The notes: generated by a model not told the origin, from the letters alone. A stretch of 64,000 nt of DNA from Mesorhizobium atlanticum (GCF_003289965.1 NZ_QMBQ01000008.1:62001-126000), one strand, 5' to 3'; numbered from the stretch's first letter, positions 45,668 through 55,218 are shown. Numbers and translations: made by a program.

Positions 45668-46546
45668 CTACCGCGCATACTTATCCGCCTTCCTATTCCC
45701 AAGCAGCAGCTTGCGTTCCAGGTGCGCGCGGAGTTCGCCGTAATAAGCGGTGAGAAAAGCCTTTGAATCGATCGGCTCGACCCTGGCGCCGATCTTGCGG
45801 GCGATCGTCTCCGCCACCGCTTTCACCGCGGAATAATCGTCGCGTCGCAGCACTTCCTCGAGCTTCTGCAGTTCGGCAATGCCATACGCGTCTAGCTGCG
45901 CGGGGCTGAACTGGAAGCGGGCGGCAATCGGGTCCTTGCGCCGCGAAAGGTCCTCGAGCAGCGCCACTTTCGGAGCTTCGACCACCCAGGTGCCAGCGAG
46001 CAGGTCGCCGATCCTCAACCGGTCGCGGTTGAACAGCGGGAACAACGAGAACAGCAACGCCCAGACCAGGCCGAAGATGGTGGACAGGGTGTCGGCGACG
46101 TCGGCGCTGGCGCGCGCGGCGAGGATCGACAGCGGCAGGAACACCTCGATCTCGCGCATCAGGTTGCGCGCGATGACCTGGTCCAGCGTGAGGCCGGCGC
46201 CGCTGCGTGACGCGACCCTGACGCCGACCATGCGCTTGCCCGGTGTGGCCGCCCGCCAGCCCGCTTCGAAGGCGATGAAATAGACGTTGCGCAGGAAGAA
46301 GATGAAGATGATCCAGACGATGAACAGTGGCTCGGCATCCTGCACGCCAAGGCCGCCAAGGCCGAACAGCGCTACGAGGCTGACCACGACCGCCGCCACG
46401 ATGATGATCACGACGTCGAGCAGGAACCCTGAAGCCCGGGTCCCGGCATCCGCCAGTTTCACGCGCAGGTCGACACCCTCCGGCGTGACCAGCGGGCGGA
46501 TCAGGGCTGCCGGGTCCTTGACCTTCGCTGTCCTAGCGGTCGCCAT
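45668..46546 (-). CDS. RDD-family membrane protein
   Basis: A 292-residue protein with an RDD domain: RASGFLLDVVIIIVAAVVV and the later GWRAATPGKRMVGVRVASR are family regions, with three to four membrane helices. The C-terminal part (about 190-292) is a soluble extension. It is the last gene of the six-gene operon with MoxR; it overlaps the SpoIIM-like gene by 14 bases. RDD proteins are often proposed transporters or assembly factors, without a fixed role. Confidence 0.85.
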   Translation of the reverse strand: MATARTAKVKDPAALIRPLVTPEGVDLRVKLADAGTRASGFLLDVVIIIVAAVVVSLVALFGLGGLGVQDAEPLFIVWIIFIFFLRNVYFIAFEAGWRAATPGKRMVGVRVASRSGAGLTLDQVIARNLMREIEVFLPLSILAARASADVADTLSTIFGLVWALLFSLFPLFNRDRLRIGDLLAGTWVVEAPKVALLEDLSRRKDPIAARFQFSPAQLDAYGIAELQKLEEVLRRDDYSAVKAVAETIARKIGARVEPIDSKAFLTAYYGELRAHLERKLLLGNRKADKYAR

Positions 46547-47549
46547 GCCGCACCATTCTGAACAGGTAGAAATAACAGATCCATAAGGCCAGCATGCCGC
46601 CGCCGATCGAATAGCGGGCGACGTCGCTGGTGATCGTCTGCCGGCCGATGCCTTCGAGCAGTCCGGCGAAAAGCAGCATCACCGTGACGCCGATCATGGC
46701 GGTCGCCGCCACGCGTCCTGCCTGGGCGGCTGCGGCCATGCGGGTCAGTTCGCCGGGAAAGGCAATGCTGGTGCCGATGCGCATGCCGGCCGCACCCGCG
46801 ATGGCGATGGCGAACAGCTCCGTCGTGCCGTGTATCGAAAGCCAGCCTCCAAGCTCGAAGCCAAGGCCCTTGGCTGCATAGATGTGGAAAATGGCGCCGA
46901 GCATGCAGCCATTCATCAGGATGATCAGCACGCTCGGCACCGCGAAGGCGAAGCCCAACGCGAAGGCCAGGATCGAGACTTGCGTGTTGTGGGTGAAGAG
47001 ATAGGCGGCAAATCCCGACAGGAAATGGTCGCCGCCGCCGTAAAGCACGCTGCGCAGCGTCTCGGCCGACGAATCCGGATTGCGCCCGCCCGCCAGGCTC
47101 GGCGCGATGATGGCGTCGTACCAGCGCTTGTCGGAGGCGACCAGCCAATAGCCGGCAATCGCGCCGATTACCGTGAGGGCGACCGAAGTCCACACCTCGC
47201 GCCAAAGGTCGCGGATCGCCGCCGGCCAATCGTGCAGGAAGAAGTCGCCGATGCGCGTCCGCAAGGATCGCCGCGCGCCGTACAGATAGAAATAGCCGCG
47301 CAGGCACAGCGCCTCGAGATAGGCGATCAGCGCGCTGTCGAGCGAGGTCGCCCGCGCCACCGAAAGCGAGGACAGCGCCGAGCGATAGAGCAGGGGAAGC
47401 GACAACAATTCGTCTTCCGACAGCGCGCGCGGCGCGCGCTTTTCGACGCGCGCCAGCAGCGCCTCGAAGGCCTTCCAGTCGGCCTCGCGCTCCTGGCGGA
47501 AACTCGCCAGCGACTGGCGAACCGCGTCGGTGCCGACGGACAGCGTCAT
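46533..47549 (-). CDS. SpoIIM-like (DUF95) membrane protein
   Basis: A 338-residue protein with a cytoplasmic N-terminal region (about 1-110) and a membrane domain of five or six helices typical of the stage II sporulation protein M family, including LMNGCMLGAIFHIYAAKG and GWLSIHGTTELFAIAIAGAAG. The host is no spore former; this family commonly accompanies MoxR and DUF58 genes. ATG at 47549 overlaps the DUF58 stop by four bases. Confidence 0.87.
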   Translation of the reverse strand: MTLSVGTDAVRQSLASFRQEREADWKAFEALLARVEKRAPRALSEDELLSLPLLYRSALSSLSVARATSLDSALIAYLEALCLRGYFYLYGARRSLRTRIGDFFLHDWPAAIRDLWREVWTSVALTVIGAIAGYWLVASDKRWYDAIIAPSLAGGRNPDSSAETLRSVLYGGGDHFLSGFAAYLFTHNTQVSILAFALGFAFAVPSVLIILMNGCMLGAIFHIYAAKGLGFELGGWLSIHGTTELFAIAIAGAAGMRIGTSIAFPGELTRMAAAAQAGRVAATAMIGVTVMLLFAGLLEGIGRQTITSDVARYSIGGGMLALWICYFYLFRMVRHGDR

Positions 47550-48850
47550 AGAAGGTTCTGCTCCTTGAGCTGGATGTAGCGCTCGACCAGCGCCGGGCCG
47601 AGCCGCTGATGGTCGGCCTCGATGACATGCGCGCCGAGCAGCCTTAGCCTGCCGATCACCACCTGCCGCTGTCGCAAAAGGTCGCCGGCGGTGACGGAGC
47701 GGGCGATATCCTCGGGCGTCGCCGGCGCCATGTCGGCCAGCGTCTCGAGCTCCACGTCCCGCATCAGCATGAACAGCACCAGATGCCGTTCGGTCAGCCG
47801 GCCGACGCTGCGCAGCATCAATTCGGCGCTGATCGGATCGACGAAATCGGTGAAGACGATGACCAGCGAGCGCCGGTCGAGCTTGGCCGACAGCGTGGTC
47901 AGCGCCAGGGTGAAGTTGGTCTCTTCGGTGGAATAGTCGATCTCGGCTGCGCGCTTTTGGATCATGCTGAAGCTCGGCGAGCCGCGCACCGCGCCGCTGG
48001 AAACGCGCGGCCGGGCGTCGAAGGAGAACAGGCTGACGAGATCGCCGCCCTTGAGCGCGATGAAGGCCGACAGAAGTGCCGCAGTCACCGCGCGGTCGAC
48101 TTTCGGCACGCCGTCGACCGGCTCGCACATCAGGCGGCCGCTATCGATCGCCAGAACGATGTTGTTGTTTTCCTCGATCCGGAATTCGCGCGCGAGCAAC
48201 TTGCCGTGGCGGGCGCTGCGCTTCCAGTCGATCATGCGCCGGCCCATGCCGGGCTGATAGTCCTTCAGCGCCTCGAACTCGCGGCCCTGGCCGGCGCGCT
48301 TCTGCGCATGGCCGTCGGCAAGGGCTGAGCGCTGCAAAAGCGTGATCGCCTCGTCGCGCGCGCTGTTGACGTTGGGCAGCACCGCGACCTTGCGGTCGAC
48401 CGGCAATATGACCTGGTTCCACACCAGCCCGAACGGGCCCTGCCAGCGCAGCCAGAGCCGGTCGAAGCTGGCGATGCCACGGCGGATGGCCTCGAATTCG
48501 AGGTCGAGCGTGCCGCCATTGGCTGGCAGCGCGCCGCCGGTTGCCGCGATCGGCTGGAAGCGCTGGTCATGCCCGACGCGCGCCTGCAGGCGCCGCAGCT
48601 TTGCCCCGACACCGGCCGCGATGTGCAACGTGAAGCGCCCGCCGACACCGACCTGCGGCGGCGCGGTCAGCGTGGCATCGAGCGAGGCGCGGCCTCTACC
48701 CGCGGCCGCGTCCACCGCCAGGAAGGCAAGCAGAACGCAGATCCACAACAGGCCGAGATACCAGACAGAGGGCAGCGCGAGCGCGATCAGGAAGGCGGGG
48801 ATCGCCCCGGCCGCCGCCGCCCAGACCGCTCGACCGCTCGGATAGATCAA
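47546..48850 (-). CDS. DUF58 domain protein
   Basis: A 434-residue protein. Two N-terminal membrane helices (about 9-45) are followed by a beta-rich region and the DUF58 core, with FEALKDYQPGMGRRMIDWKRSARHGKLLAREFR as the hallmark. The C-terminal half has a von Willebrand A-like fold (VLAIDSGRLM... VIVFTDFVDP). DUF58 proteins are the usual partner of MoxR ATPases. Its start overlaps the MoxR stop by four bases. Confidence 0.9.
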   Translation of the reverse strand: MIYPSGRAVWAAAAGAIPAFLIALALPSVWYLGLLWICVLLAFLAVDAAAGRGRASLDATLTAPPQVGVGGRFTLHIAAGVGAKLRRLQARVGHDQRFQPIAATGGALPANGGTLDLEFEAIRRGIASFDRLWLRWQGPFGLVWNQVILPVDRKVAVLPNVNSARDEAITLLQRSALADGHAQKRAGQGREFEALKDYQPGMGRRMIDWKRSARHGKLLAREFRIEENNNIVLAIDSGRLMCEPVDGVPKVDRAVTAALLSAFIALKGGDLVSLFSFDARPRVSSGAVRGSPSFSMIQKRAAEIDYSTEETNFTLALTTLSAKLDRRSLVIVFTDFVDPISAELMLRSVGRLTERHLVLFMLMRDVELETLADMAPATPEDIARSVTAGDLLRQRQVVIGRLRLLGAHVIEADHQRLGPALVERYIQLKEQNLL

Positions 48851-49803
48851 CGCGGCGCTTCCGTACGGTCGACGAGGTCGGAGACGATCTGCTCGACCAG
48901 CCGCCCGTCGATCTGCGCGGCCGGCGAAAGCACGACGCGGTGGCGCAGCGCCGGCACGGCCAGAGCCTTGACGTCGTCGGGGATGACATAGTTGCGGCCG
49001 TCGAGTGCCGCCCTGGCGCGCGCGGCCCGGGCCAGCATGGCGCCCGCGCGAGGACTGGCGCCCACCTCCAGGTCGGGGCTTTCGCGCGTGCCGCGCACCA
49101 GCGCCGCGATATAGCCGACGACATCGCCAACCAGCGTGACGTCGCCCACCGTCGCGACGGCGGCTTCCAGGGCCTTGCGGTCGGTCTGCGCCTTGATGCC
49201 GTATTGCCCGATATCGTGCGAGGCCGAGCCGCCGCCGTGGTTGACGATGATGGCGCGCTCTTCCGCGAGATCCGGATAGCTCACCCGGTGCTTGAACAGG
49301 AAGCGGTCGAGCTGAGCCTCGGGCAGCGGATAGACGCCCTGGTGCTCGATCGGGTTCTGCGTCGCCACCACCATGAAATTCCTGCCGAGCGAATGCGTGG
49401 TGCCGTCGAAGGTGACGGCGTGTTCCTGCATGGCCTCGAGCAGGGCGGCCTGCGTCTTCGGCGGCGTGCGGTTGATTTCGTCGGCAAGCAAAAGGTCACA
49501 GAAGATCGGGCCGCGCGTCAGCGTGAACTGCCCGGTCTGGAAATTGTAGATGTTGGCGCCGACGATATCGCCGGGCATCAGGTCGGGCGTGAACTGGATG
49601 CGGCCATAGGCGACGCCCAGCGCCTGCGCGAAGCAGCGCGCCGTCATGGTCTTGGCGGTGCCCGGCGGACCCTCGAGCAGGATGTGGCCGCCGGCAAACA
49701 AGGCCGTCAGCATCAGGTCGACCGTGTCGTGCTGACCGGTGATCGCTTTCGCCACTTCTTCCCTGATCGCAATCGCCAGGGCCTTCACTTCATCGACGTT
49801 CAC
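48847..49803 (-). CDS. MoxR-family AAA+ ATPase
   Basis: A 318-residue AAA+ ATPase. Walker A is GPPGTAKT, Walker B is LLLADEINR, sensor 1 is VVATQNPIE, and HQGVYPLPEAQLDRFLF is the MoxR signature. MoxR proteins act as chaperone-like assembly factors, often for VWA-domain proteins such as the adjacent DUF58. The GTG start at 49803 follows AAGGAGG and gives a 14-base overlap with the previous gene; an ATG at 49827 is an alternative with a weaker ribosome site. Confidence 0.9.
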   Translation of the reverse strand: MNVDEVKALAIAIREEVAKAITGQHDTVDLMLTALFAGGHILLEGPPGTAKTMTARCFAQALGVAYGRIQFTPDLMPGDIVGANIYNFQTGQFTLTRGPIFCDLLLADEINRTPPKTQAALLEAMQEHAVTFDGTTHSLGRNFMVVATQNPIEHQGVYPLPEAQLDRFLFKHRVSYPDLAEERAIIVNHGGGSASHDIGQYGIKAQTDRKALEAAVATVGDVTLVGDVVGYIAALVRGTRESPDLEVGASPRAGAMLARAARARAALDGRNYVIPDDVKALAVPALRHRVVLSPAAQIDGRLVEQIVSDLVDRTEAPR

Positions 49804-51004
49804 CGAGCCTCCTTGCTGTCCAGTCATGCAGCTGTTCGGCTGCTTCATGCATTGCTGCCAAATTGTTGGATTCGTTCGCGGCCTTGAAGCGCCGGGTGAA
49901 GCCGTGCGCCTCGCCTTTGTCGCGGGAATCGAGCCAGCGGTCGAGCGCCTCGCCCTGCAGCCCATGCGGCGCGCCGAGCAGGGCGGCAGCGCGCTGCCGC
50001 ACCAGCGTTGCATAGCGGTCGCCAAGCTCTTGCAGGCGCCCGGCGCGTTTCAACAGCATCGCAGTGGTGTCGACCAACGCCCGCTTGCCGAAGGCGATGG
50101 CGCGGCCTTCCGCCCTTGGCGGCCCGAAGCGGCCGAGCCCGTGCAGGAAGGCAAGCGCGGCCGCCACCAGCACTGACAGCGTAAGCGCCAGGAAGGGTGG
50201 TTCGACCAGCAACTTGGCGAGGTCGTATTTCTGGCCGATGCCGTGCAACGTCAGGTCGAACATGACCGCGCCCTTGGCGGGCTCCAGCATGGCGATCATG
50301 TCGAGCGCCGCGGCCGCCGTCTGCTCGTCCTTCAGCCCGGCATTGTTGATGAAATCGGGATCGGTGAGGATGTAGAACGGTTCGTCGTCGAGCTCGGTGA
50401 GGATGGCTTTGCCGTTACCGGCCGCGATCAGCGGATGATCATCCGCCACCCATTGCAGTTCGTCCGGCACGGCGATCCCGCGACCTTGTACATCGATCCT
50501 GTCGACCGCCGGCTTGCCTTCGCCGAGCTTCGCTTTGGCGATGCGGCCGAGCCAGTCGTTGACGACCGCATTGGGAAGTCGTTCGACCTTGGTCTCCCAG
50601 CCGTCATGGCTCAGCAAGGGTACGGTCTGCCATTTCGGCAGCACGAAAAGCGTGTCCTTGCCGGTTCGCAGCTTGATGAGCTGGTCGAGCGCGGCCGGGT
50701 CGCTGCCCGGCGCGATGGTGACGACGAGCAGGAAGGTCGATGCCAGCGGGGACTCCAGGTCCTTCTCGCCGCGCTCCATCGGCGGCGGCTGTCCATTGGT
50801 GAGCTTCAGCCATTCGACAAGCCCGGCATAACCGGTGCCGCCTTTCGAAAACGGCGTTGCGCCGCCTTCAGGCTGGCGGAAATCGGGGGCATAGGTGGAC
50901 AGCAGGAAGAAGCCGGCAGCGGCCAAAAGGCTGGCGAAGATGCCCCAGAACAACGTCTTGCGGCTGAACGGTTCCTGCACTGCTTCCGTCGTTGGCGCGC
51001 TCAT
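49790..51004 (-). CDS. DUF4350-type membrane protein of the MoxR operon
   Basis: A 404-residue protein with one N-terminal helix (about 19-37), a long periplasmic domain, and a second helix near 275-295 (PFLALTLSVLVAAALAFLHGLGRFG), the layout of DUF4350 proteins. A cytoplasmic C-terminus follows. Its start overlaps the DUF4129 stop by four bases. The periplasmic part may recognise a ligand; no enzyme motif was found. Confidence 0.8.
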   Translation of the reverse strand: MSAPTTEAVQEPFSRKTLFWGIFASLLAAAGFFLLSTYAPDFRQPEGGATPFSKGGTGYAGLVEWLKLTNGQPPPMERGEKDLESPLASTFLLVVTIAPGSDPAALDQLIKLRTGKDTLFVLPKWQTVPLLSHDGWETKVERLPNAVVNDWLGRIAKAKLGEGKPAVDRIDVQGRGIAVPDELQWVADDHPLIAAGNGKAILTELDDEPFYILTDPDFINNAGLKDEQTAAAALDMIAMLEPAKGAVMFDLTLHGIGQKYDLAKLLVEPPFLALTLSVLVAAALAFLHGLGRFGPPRAEGRAIAFGKRALVDTTAMLLKRAGRLQELGDRYATLVRQRAAALLGAPHGLQGEALDRWLDSRDKGEAHGFTRRFKAANESNNLAAMHEAAEQLHDWTARRLGERR

Positions 51005-51627
51005 GCCCAGGCGTCCCGGAAAGCGAAACGCTCATAGGCGCCGCGCGCCTGCTGCCAGCCTTCGGCGCCGACGGGCCGCCGGGCAAACAAGGCGGCTTCG
51101 ACGATGCGGGCGATCTCGCTGAAGGCCGCGCGGGGCCGGCTGGGGATCGAGCCGGCGGCCGCGATGTCACGCGCGGTGAGCGACGGCCGCAGGAAGTCCG
51201 GTATGCGGGTCGCGATGTCGGCGACGCTGCGCCGCAACAGAAGATGCACCGCCTCGTCAAACTCGCCGCGCGCGGCGAGCGCATCGGCCTCGGAGAGCAG
51301 GACCTGGGCGACGCCCGCGTCCGGACGCCACTCCTCCTTCTCTTCGATCTCCTGGCGCTTGCGCCGCCAGGGCAGGCGCCAGGCGATGCCTTGGGCTTCA
51401 AGGAGGAGCAGAAAAGCGATGATCGCGACGCCGATGATCACCGCGCCCCAGAACAGATAGATCATGTAGGGGCCGAGCTTGGCCAAGCCGTCGAGCAGCG
51501 GCTTCAGCCATTGCGGCGGCTCGGGTCGCACGAAGGCCGGCAGCCCGAACTGGATCGAATCGTCCGCCAGCAGCTGTTTGTGCAACTGCGCCAGCCGTTC
51601 CGCATCTTCCGTCCCTGCGGCTGTCAC
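51001..51627 (-). CDS. DUF4129 domain protein, first gene of the MoxR operon
   Basis: A 208-residue protein with one membrane helix (about 55-77, MIYLFWGAVIIGVAIIAFLLLLE) and a cytoplasmic C-terminal DUF4129 domain (LLSEADALAARGEFDEAVHLLLRRSVADI... and LTARDI). DUF4129 proteins are found with transglutaminase-like or MoxR genes. It opens the operon DUF4129-DUF4350-MoxR-DUF58-SpoIIM-RDD. Confidence 0.82.
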   Translation of the reverse strand: MTAAGTEDAERLAQLHKQLLADDSIQFGLPAFVRPEPPQWLKPLLDGLAKLGPYMIYLFWGAVIIGVAIIAFLLLLEAQGIAWRLPWRRKRQEIEEKEEWRPDAGVAQVLLSEADALAARGEFDEAVHLLLRRSVADIATRIPDFLRPSLTARDIAAAGSIPSRPRAAFSEIARIVEAALFARRPVGAEGWQQARGAYERFAFRDAWA

Positions 51628-51767
51628 CCCGTTTCCCCTGCAACCCGCGGTTCAGGCCGACACTGGCAATACGCCATGACAATTGCAAGCGGGCCCAACC
51701 GCAAGTATCAATCTTGGTGATTTATACTTTGCAATTTCGGATATCCATAAGCAGGGGGAGATGTAAC

Positions 51768-52631
51768 ATGGCGTCAATCTCAAGCGGCCGGCTGGAGAAG
51801 TTCAGCATCGGCCGGGTCTTCAGCAATACGTTCTCGGTCATCGGCCGCAGCTTCGGCTCGATCGCGGTGATCGTCGGCCTTTTCACGACGCTGCCGGCGT
51901 TGATCTACAACTATTGGAACTTCAGCCGGCTTGCCAGCTTCGGACCAGAGGGCGTCGCCGGCATGGAGCAGGCAGCCCTGGCGAACTACGGATTTGTCTC
52001 GATGATCGCCGCCCTGGTGATTTTCGTGCTGGCTTTCCTTGCCCAGGCGGCGCTGGTTCGGGCAACGGTCGAGAGTATGAACGGCAAGCATCCGACGATC
52101 GGGGACTGTGTACAAATAGCCTTGCGCAGTCTCTTGCCGACCTTCGGCATCGGCATCGTGGTCTTTCTGGCCATGGTGGTGGCAGGCCTCATAGCGGCCT
52201 TCATAGCTGCGCTCATACCGTTTCTCGGATGGCTGATCGCGCTCGCGATAGTCGTCGCCACCGCGATGTGGGTGCTGAGCATTTCCGTCGCGATCCCGGT
52301 GGTGGTTCAGGAAAGGGAGGGCGTGTTCGGCTCGATTTCGCGCAGCCGGCATCTGACCAAGGGAAGCCGCTGGTCGATCTTTGGGCTGTTCCTGATCATC
52401 GGCATCATGGCGGTCGTCATCCAGGGCGGCTTCTCCTTGGTGATCGGGTTCATGGTCGCCTCCGCCGGCGGCATCTCATCCTCCGGGGTGGCAGCCGGAG
52501 CCATCGCGAGCAGCCTGGTTTCGAGCATCTTCTCAACGCTGATCTCGGTGGCCATCGCGGTCACCTATGTCGAATTGCGCCAGGTCAAGGAAGGCGCCAG
52601 CGTCGACGAATTGGCTGAGATCTTCTCGTAG
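51768..52631 (+). CDS. multi-pass membrane protein, first of a paralogous pair
   Basis: A 287-residue protein with about six membrane segments. GRVFSNTFSVIGRSF starts it and YVELRQVKEGASVDELAEIF ends it; SRSRHLTKGSRWSIFGLF in the middle is shared with the next gene. The layout resembles the glycerophosphoryl diester phosphodiesterase membrane-domain/YciC-like families, with no catalytic domain. ATG at 51768 follows AGGGGGAG. It is divergent from the MoxR operon; the upstream 18 codons in frame have no such features. Confidence 0.75.
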   Translation: MASISSGRLEKFSIGRVFSNTFSVIGRSFGSIAVIVGLFTTLPALIYNYWNFSRLASFGPEGVAGMEQAALANYGFVSMIAALVIFVLAFLAQAALVRATVESMNGKHPTIGDCVQIALRSLLPTFGIGIVVFLAMVVAGLIAAFIAALIPFLGWLIALAIVVATAMWVLSISVAIPVVVQEREGVFGSISRSRHLTKGSRWSIFGLFLIIGIMAVVIQGGFSLVIGFMVASAGGISSSGVAAGAIASSLVSSIFSTLISVAIAVTYVELRQVKEGASVDELAEIFS

Positions 52632-52658
52632 GCCGGTCGCGGCTTTGAAAGGACGCCC

Positions 52659-53411
52659 ATGGCCTCGGTTGGGTTGAACACGGCCGATCGATTCCGGATC
52701 GGCCGTGTGTTTCATGACAGCTTCGCGGTCATCGGCCGCAATTTCGTGCTCTGTGCCGGGCTGGCCCTGCTTTTTTCCGCCTTGCCGCGCTTCGCCATCC
52801 AGTTCCTGGTGCTGAAGTCGATCGTCAGGTTCACGCGTTATTCGTCCCAGCACATTGCCTTCGCGGTTACGGCCGGATTGGTCGCGATGATATTGGCGTC
52901 CGTCCTGCAGGCCGCTCTGGTGCGCGTCGCGATTGAGGACCTCAACGGCAAGAAGCCGGCCTTCGGCGATTGCATGGGCACCGCCTTCCTGCTTTTGCTG
53001 CCGACGATTGGCATCGCGCTCCTGGCCACTTTCGGCGCAGCCTTGGCTTTGCTGCTGCTGATCGTGCCGGGCGTGATCCTGTTCCTGCGCTGGTCGGTGG
53101 CGGTTCCGGTGCTGGTGCAGGAACGGCGTGGCGTGTTGGGTTCCATGGCGCGCAGCCGCGACCTGACCAAAGGCAGCCGTTGGTCACTGTTTTGGCTGTG
53201 GATAATCCTGATCGTTGCCGCCATGGCCATTCAACTGGCCCTGGTCGCCATCATCCCGCATCTCGGGGCCGTCGCGGCCATCGCGCTGGACGCGGTGGTC
53301 AGCGCGCTCGTCTACACGCTGACGGCAATTGCGCCCGCCGTCTGCTACGTCGAACTACGGCGAGTCAAGGAAGGCACAAGCGTCGAGGACTTGGCGAAAA
53401 TCTTTGCGTAG
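52659..53411 (+). CDS. multi-pass membrane protein, second of a paralogous pair
   Basis: A 250-residue paralog of the preceding protein: RIGRVFHDSFAVIGRNF, SRSRDLTKGSRWSLFWLW and YVELRRVKEGTSVEDLAKIF match its neighbour at the same positions. The region between helices is shorter. The gene follows after 27 bases, so a tandem duplication is likely. Function unknown. Confidence 0.75.
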   Translation: MASVGLNTADRFRIGRVFHDSFAVIGRNFVLCAGLALLFSALPRFAIQFLVLKSIVRFTRYSSQHIAFAVTAGLVAMILASVLQAALVRVAIEDLNGKKPAFGDCMGTAFLLLLPTIGIALLATFGAALALLLLIVPGVILFLRWSVAVPVLVQERRGVLGSMARSRDLTKGSRWSLFWLWIILIVAAMAIQLALVAIIPHLGAVAAIALDAVVSALVYTLTAIAPAVCYVELRRVKEGTSVEDLAKIFA

Positions 53412-53448
53412 GTGCCCCGCCGTCGCCATGGGAGGAGGGAGGCCTCGC

Positions 53449-55134
53449 CTAATGACAACAGCAATGGTCCGCCGTCACGCTCGTCCGGCACAGGCATGAC
53501 GAGGTGATCGCCACATCCGCCTTGACAAGCGCTGCCGCCAGCTTCGCCTGCAACCCTGGCAGCTCGTCTTTCTCGCCGCGCCGCCTCAGGCATTCGACCA
53601 GCCCATGCAGCGCCCAGACATTGTCCGGGTGCTGGGCGCAACGCTGCACGGCGCCGCTCAAGCCCAGATCGTCGCGATAGACCTGCTCGGCCTCGGCCGC
53701 GTGGCCCTGATCGAGCAGGAGCGCGGCCAGCGCGTGGCGCGGCGGATGCATCCAGGCCCATGGCTCGGTGTAGGAGAGATTGTCGTCGAGCTCGACCGCG
53801 CGGCGCAGATGCCCGTAGGCCTCGTCATGCCGCCCCTGATGATAGGCGAGCTCACCGTCGAGCAGGCCCGCCCCCACCGCGAGCGAGGCTTTTGTGGGGT
53901 TGCTGAGGAAGCGGCGCTCCGGCGGAATGTTTTCCATTTGCCGGCTAAACAACTCGCGTTCGCGCTCAGCGGACGCGAATTCGCGCAGCGTCGCATGCGC
54001 CACGCCCTTGGCGTAGTGCTGGAGCGCGGTGGTCACCACATAGAGGTCGGGTTCGCCGTTCATCGGCTCGTCGATAATCTCGCGCCAGCGTCCGAAGCGC
54101 ACCTGAACATGCGATTTCATCGCATGATAGCCCTCGACCGTCTGCGTCAGCTTCGGCCGCTCAGGAATGCTGACGACCTCGCGCGTCACCAGGCTGCGCA
54201 CCTTGTCGGCCGCCCACAGCGCCGGACGATATTGGCCAAGGAACATGCAGGTGAACATCATCAGATGCAGGTCGTGGCAGCAGCCGAGCAGGTAATAGGT
54301 CGGCTCGCCCGCATAGGCGAGGTAGAGGTCGTTGGCGCGCACCGCCTTCTCGCTGGCAATCCTGGCCTTCTCATACTTGCCACACAGCACGTAAATATGC
54401 CCAGGCATATGGTTCATATGGCCGGCATCCGGGCACATCGTGCCCAGCCGCTCCGCCGAGCGCATGCCGCGCTCGGGCTGTGTCGACATTTCAAGCAGAT
54501 GGATGTGGAGATGCAGCGCCGCCGGGTGTGGCGCAGTGCCGGCTTCGTCCGAAAGCCGGATCGAGCGCTCGCAGATCTCCAGCGCTTCGAGCACATCGGA
54601 GTTCGGCGCCGGCGCGCCGGTCTTGAGGTTCCACAGCCGCCGCACCGTTCGCATCATCAGCGCCTCGACCGTCAGCGCCATCACGTCATGGTCGTCGGGA
54701 TGGTCGCGATAAACCTCGCGCATGGCGGCGGCATAGGCGTCGTCCCATTTTTCGAACTCGGCGGCGCTCACGCCCTGCGGCTGCTGGAAGCGGGCGCTGA
54801 GCGCCTCGATCAGCCGCCGCTCGATAGGGCTCGCGCTCGCCGCATTGGCTTGCGCCAGCCGCACATGCTCGAAACAGCGCCTGGCGACACGGTCGGCTTC
54901 GGCCTTGCCATGCTCCTTCCAGGTCAGATTGTAGAAAGGCCCGGCGGCATAGGCGATGCCCCAATGGACGAAAGCGCAGCCCGGATCGCTCTCCAGCGCC
55001 TTCTCGAAGCATTTGACGCCTTCCTCATGGTTGAAGCCGTAGCACCAGTTCAGCCCGATATCGAACCAGCGCTGCGTTTCGGGCGAGGAGGTGGAGATGG
55101 GACGGCGATAGGTGCCGAGGTCGAAGTGATCCAT
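53449..55134 (-). CDS. TPR-repeat protein with Cys-rich C-terminus
   Basis: A 561-residue soluble protein made mostly of helical TPR-like repeats (for example WFDIGLNWCYGFNHEEGVKCFEKALESDP near residues 23-51). A conserved histidine cluster HMNHMPGHIY lies near the middle. The last 20 residues hold five cysteines and a histidine (CLCR...HCCCH), which could bind metal. ATG at 55134 starts MDHFDLGTYRRP. It ends the operon of the amino acid importer and oxidoreductase, 84 bases after the latter. No enzyme motif is recognised. Confidence 0.8.
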   Translation of the reverse strand: MDHFDLGTYRRPISTSSPETQRWFDIGLNWCYGFNHEEGVKCFEKALESDPGCAFVHWGIAYAAGPFYNLTWKEHGKAEADRVARRCFEHVRLAQANAASASPIERRLIEALSARFQQPQGVSAAEFEKWDDAYAAAMREVYRDHPDDHDVMALTVEALMMRTVRRLWNLKTGAPAPNSDVLEALEICERSIRLSDEAGTAPHPAALHLHIHLLEMSTQPERGMRSAERLGTMCPDAGHMNHMPGHIYVLCGKYEKARIASEKAVRANDLYLAYAGEPTYYLLGCCHDLHLMMFTCMFLGQYRPALWAADKVRSLVTREVVSIPERPKLTQTVEGYHAMKSHVQVRFGRWREIIDEPMNGEPDLYVVTTALQHYAKGVAHATLREFASAERERELFSRQMENIPPERRFLSNPTKASLAVGAGLLDGELAYHQGRHDEAYGHLRRAVELDDNLSYTEPWAWMHPPRHALAALLLDQGHAAEAEQVYRDDLGLSGAVQRCAQHPDNVWALHGLVECLRRRGEKDELPGLQAKLAAALVKADVAITSSCLCRTSVTADHCCCH

Positions 55135-55218
55135 GCCCGATCGTTTCTCGCATTCGAGCCGGCGAAAACCGGCCACGCACAATCTGTGCCGAAAGACGCG
55201 GGCTTGGCAAACGGCTTC

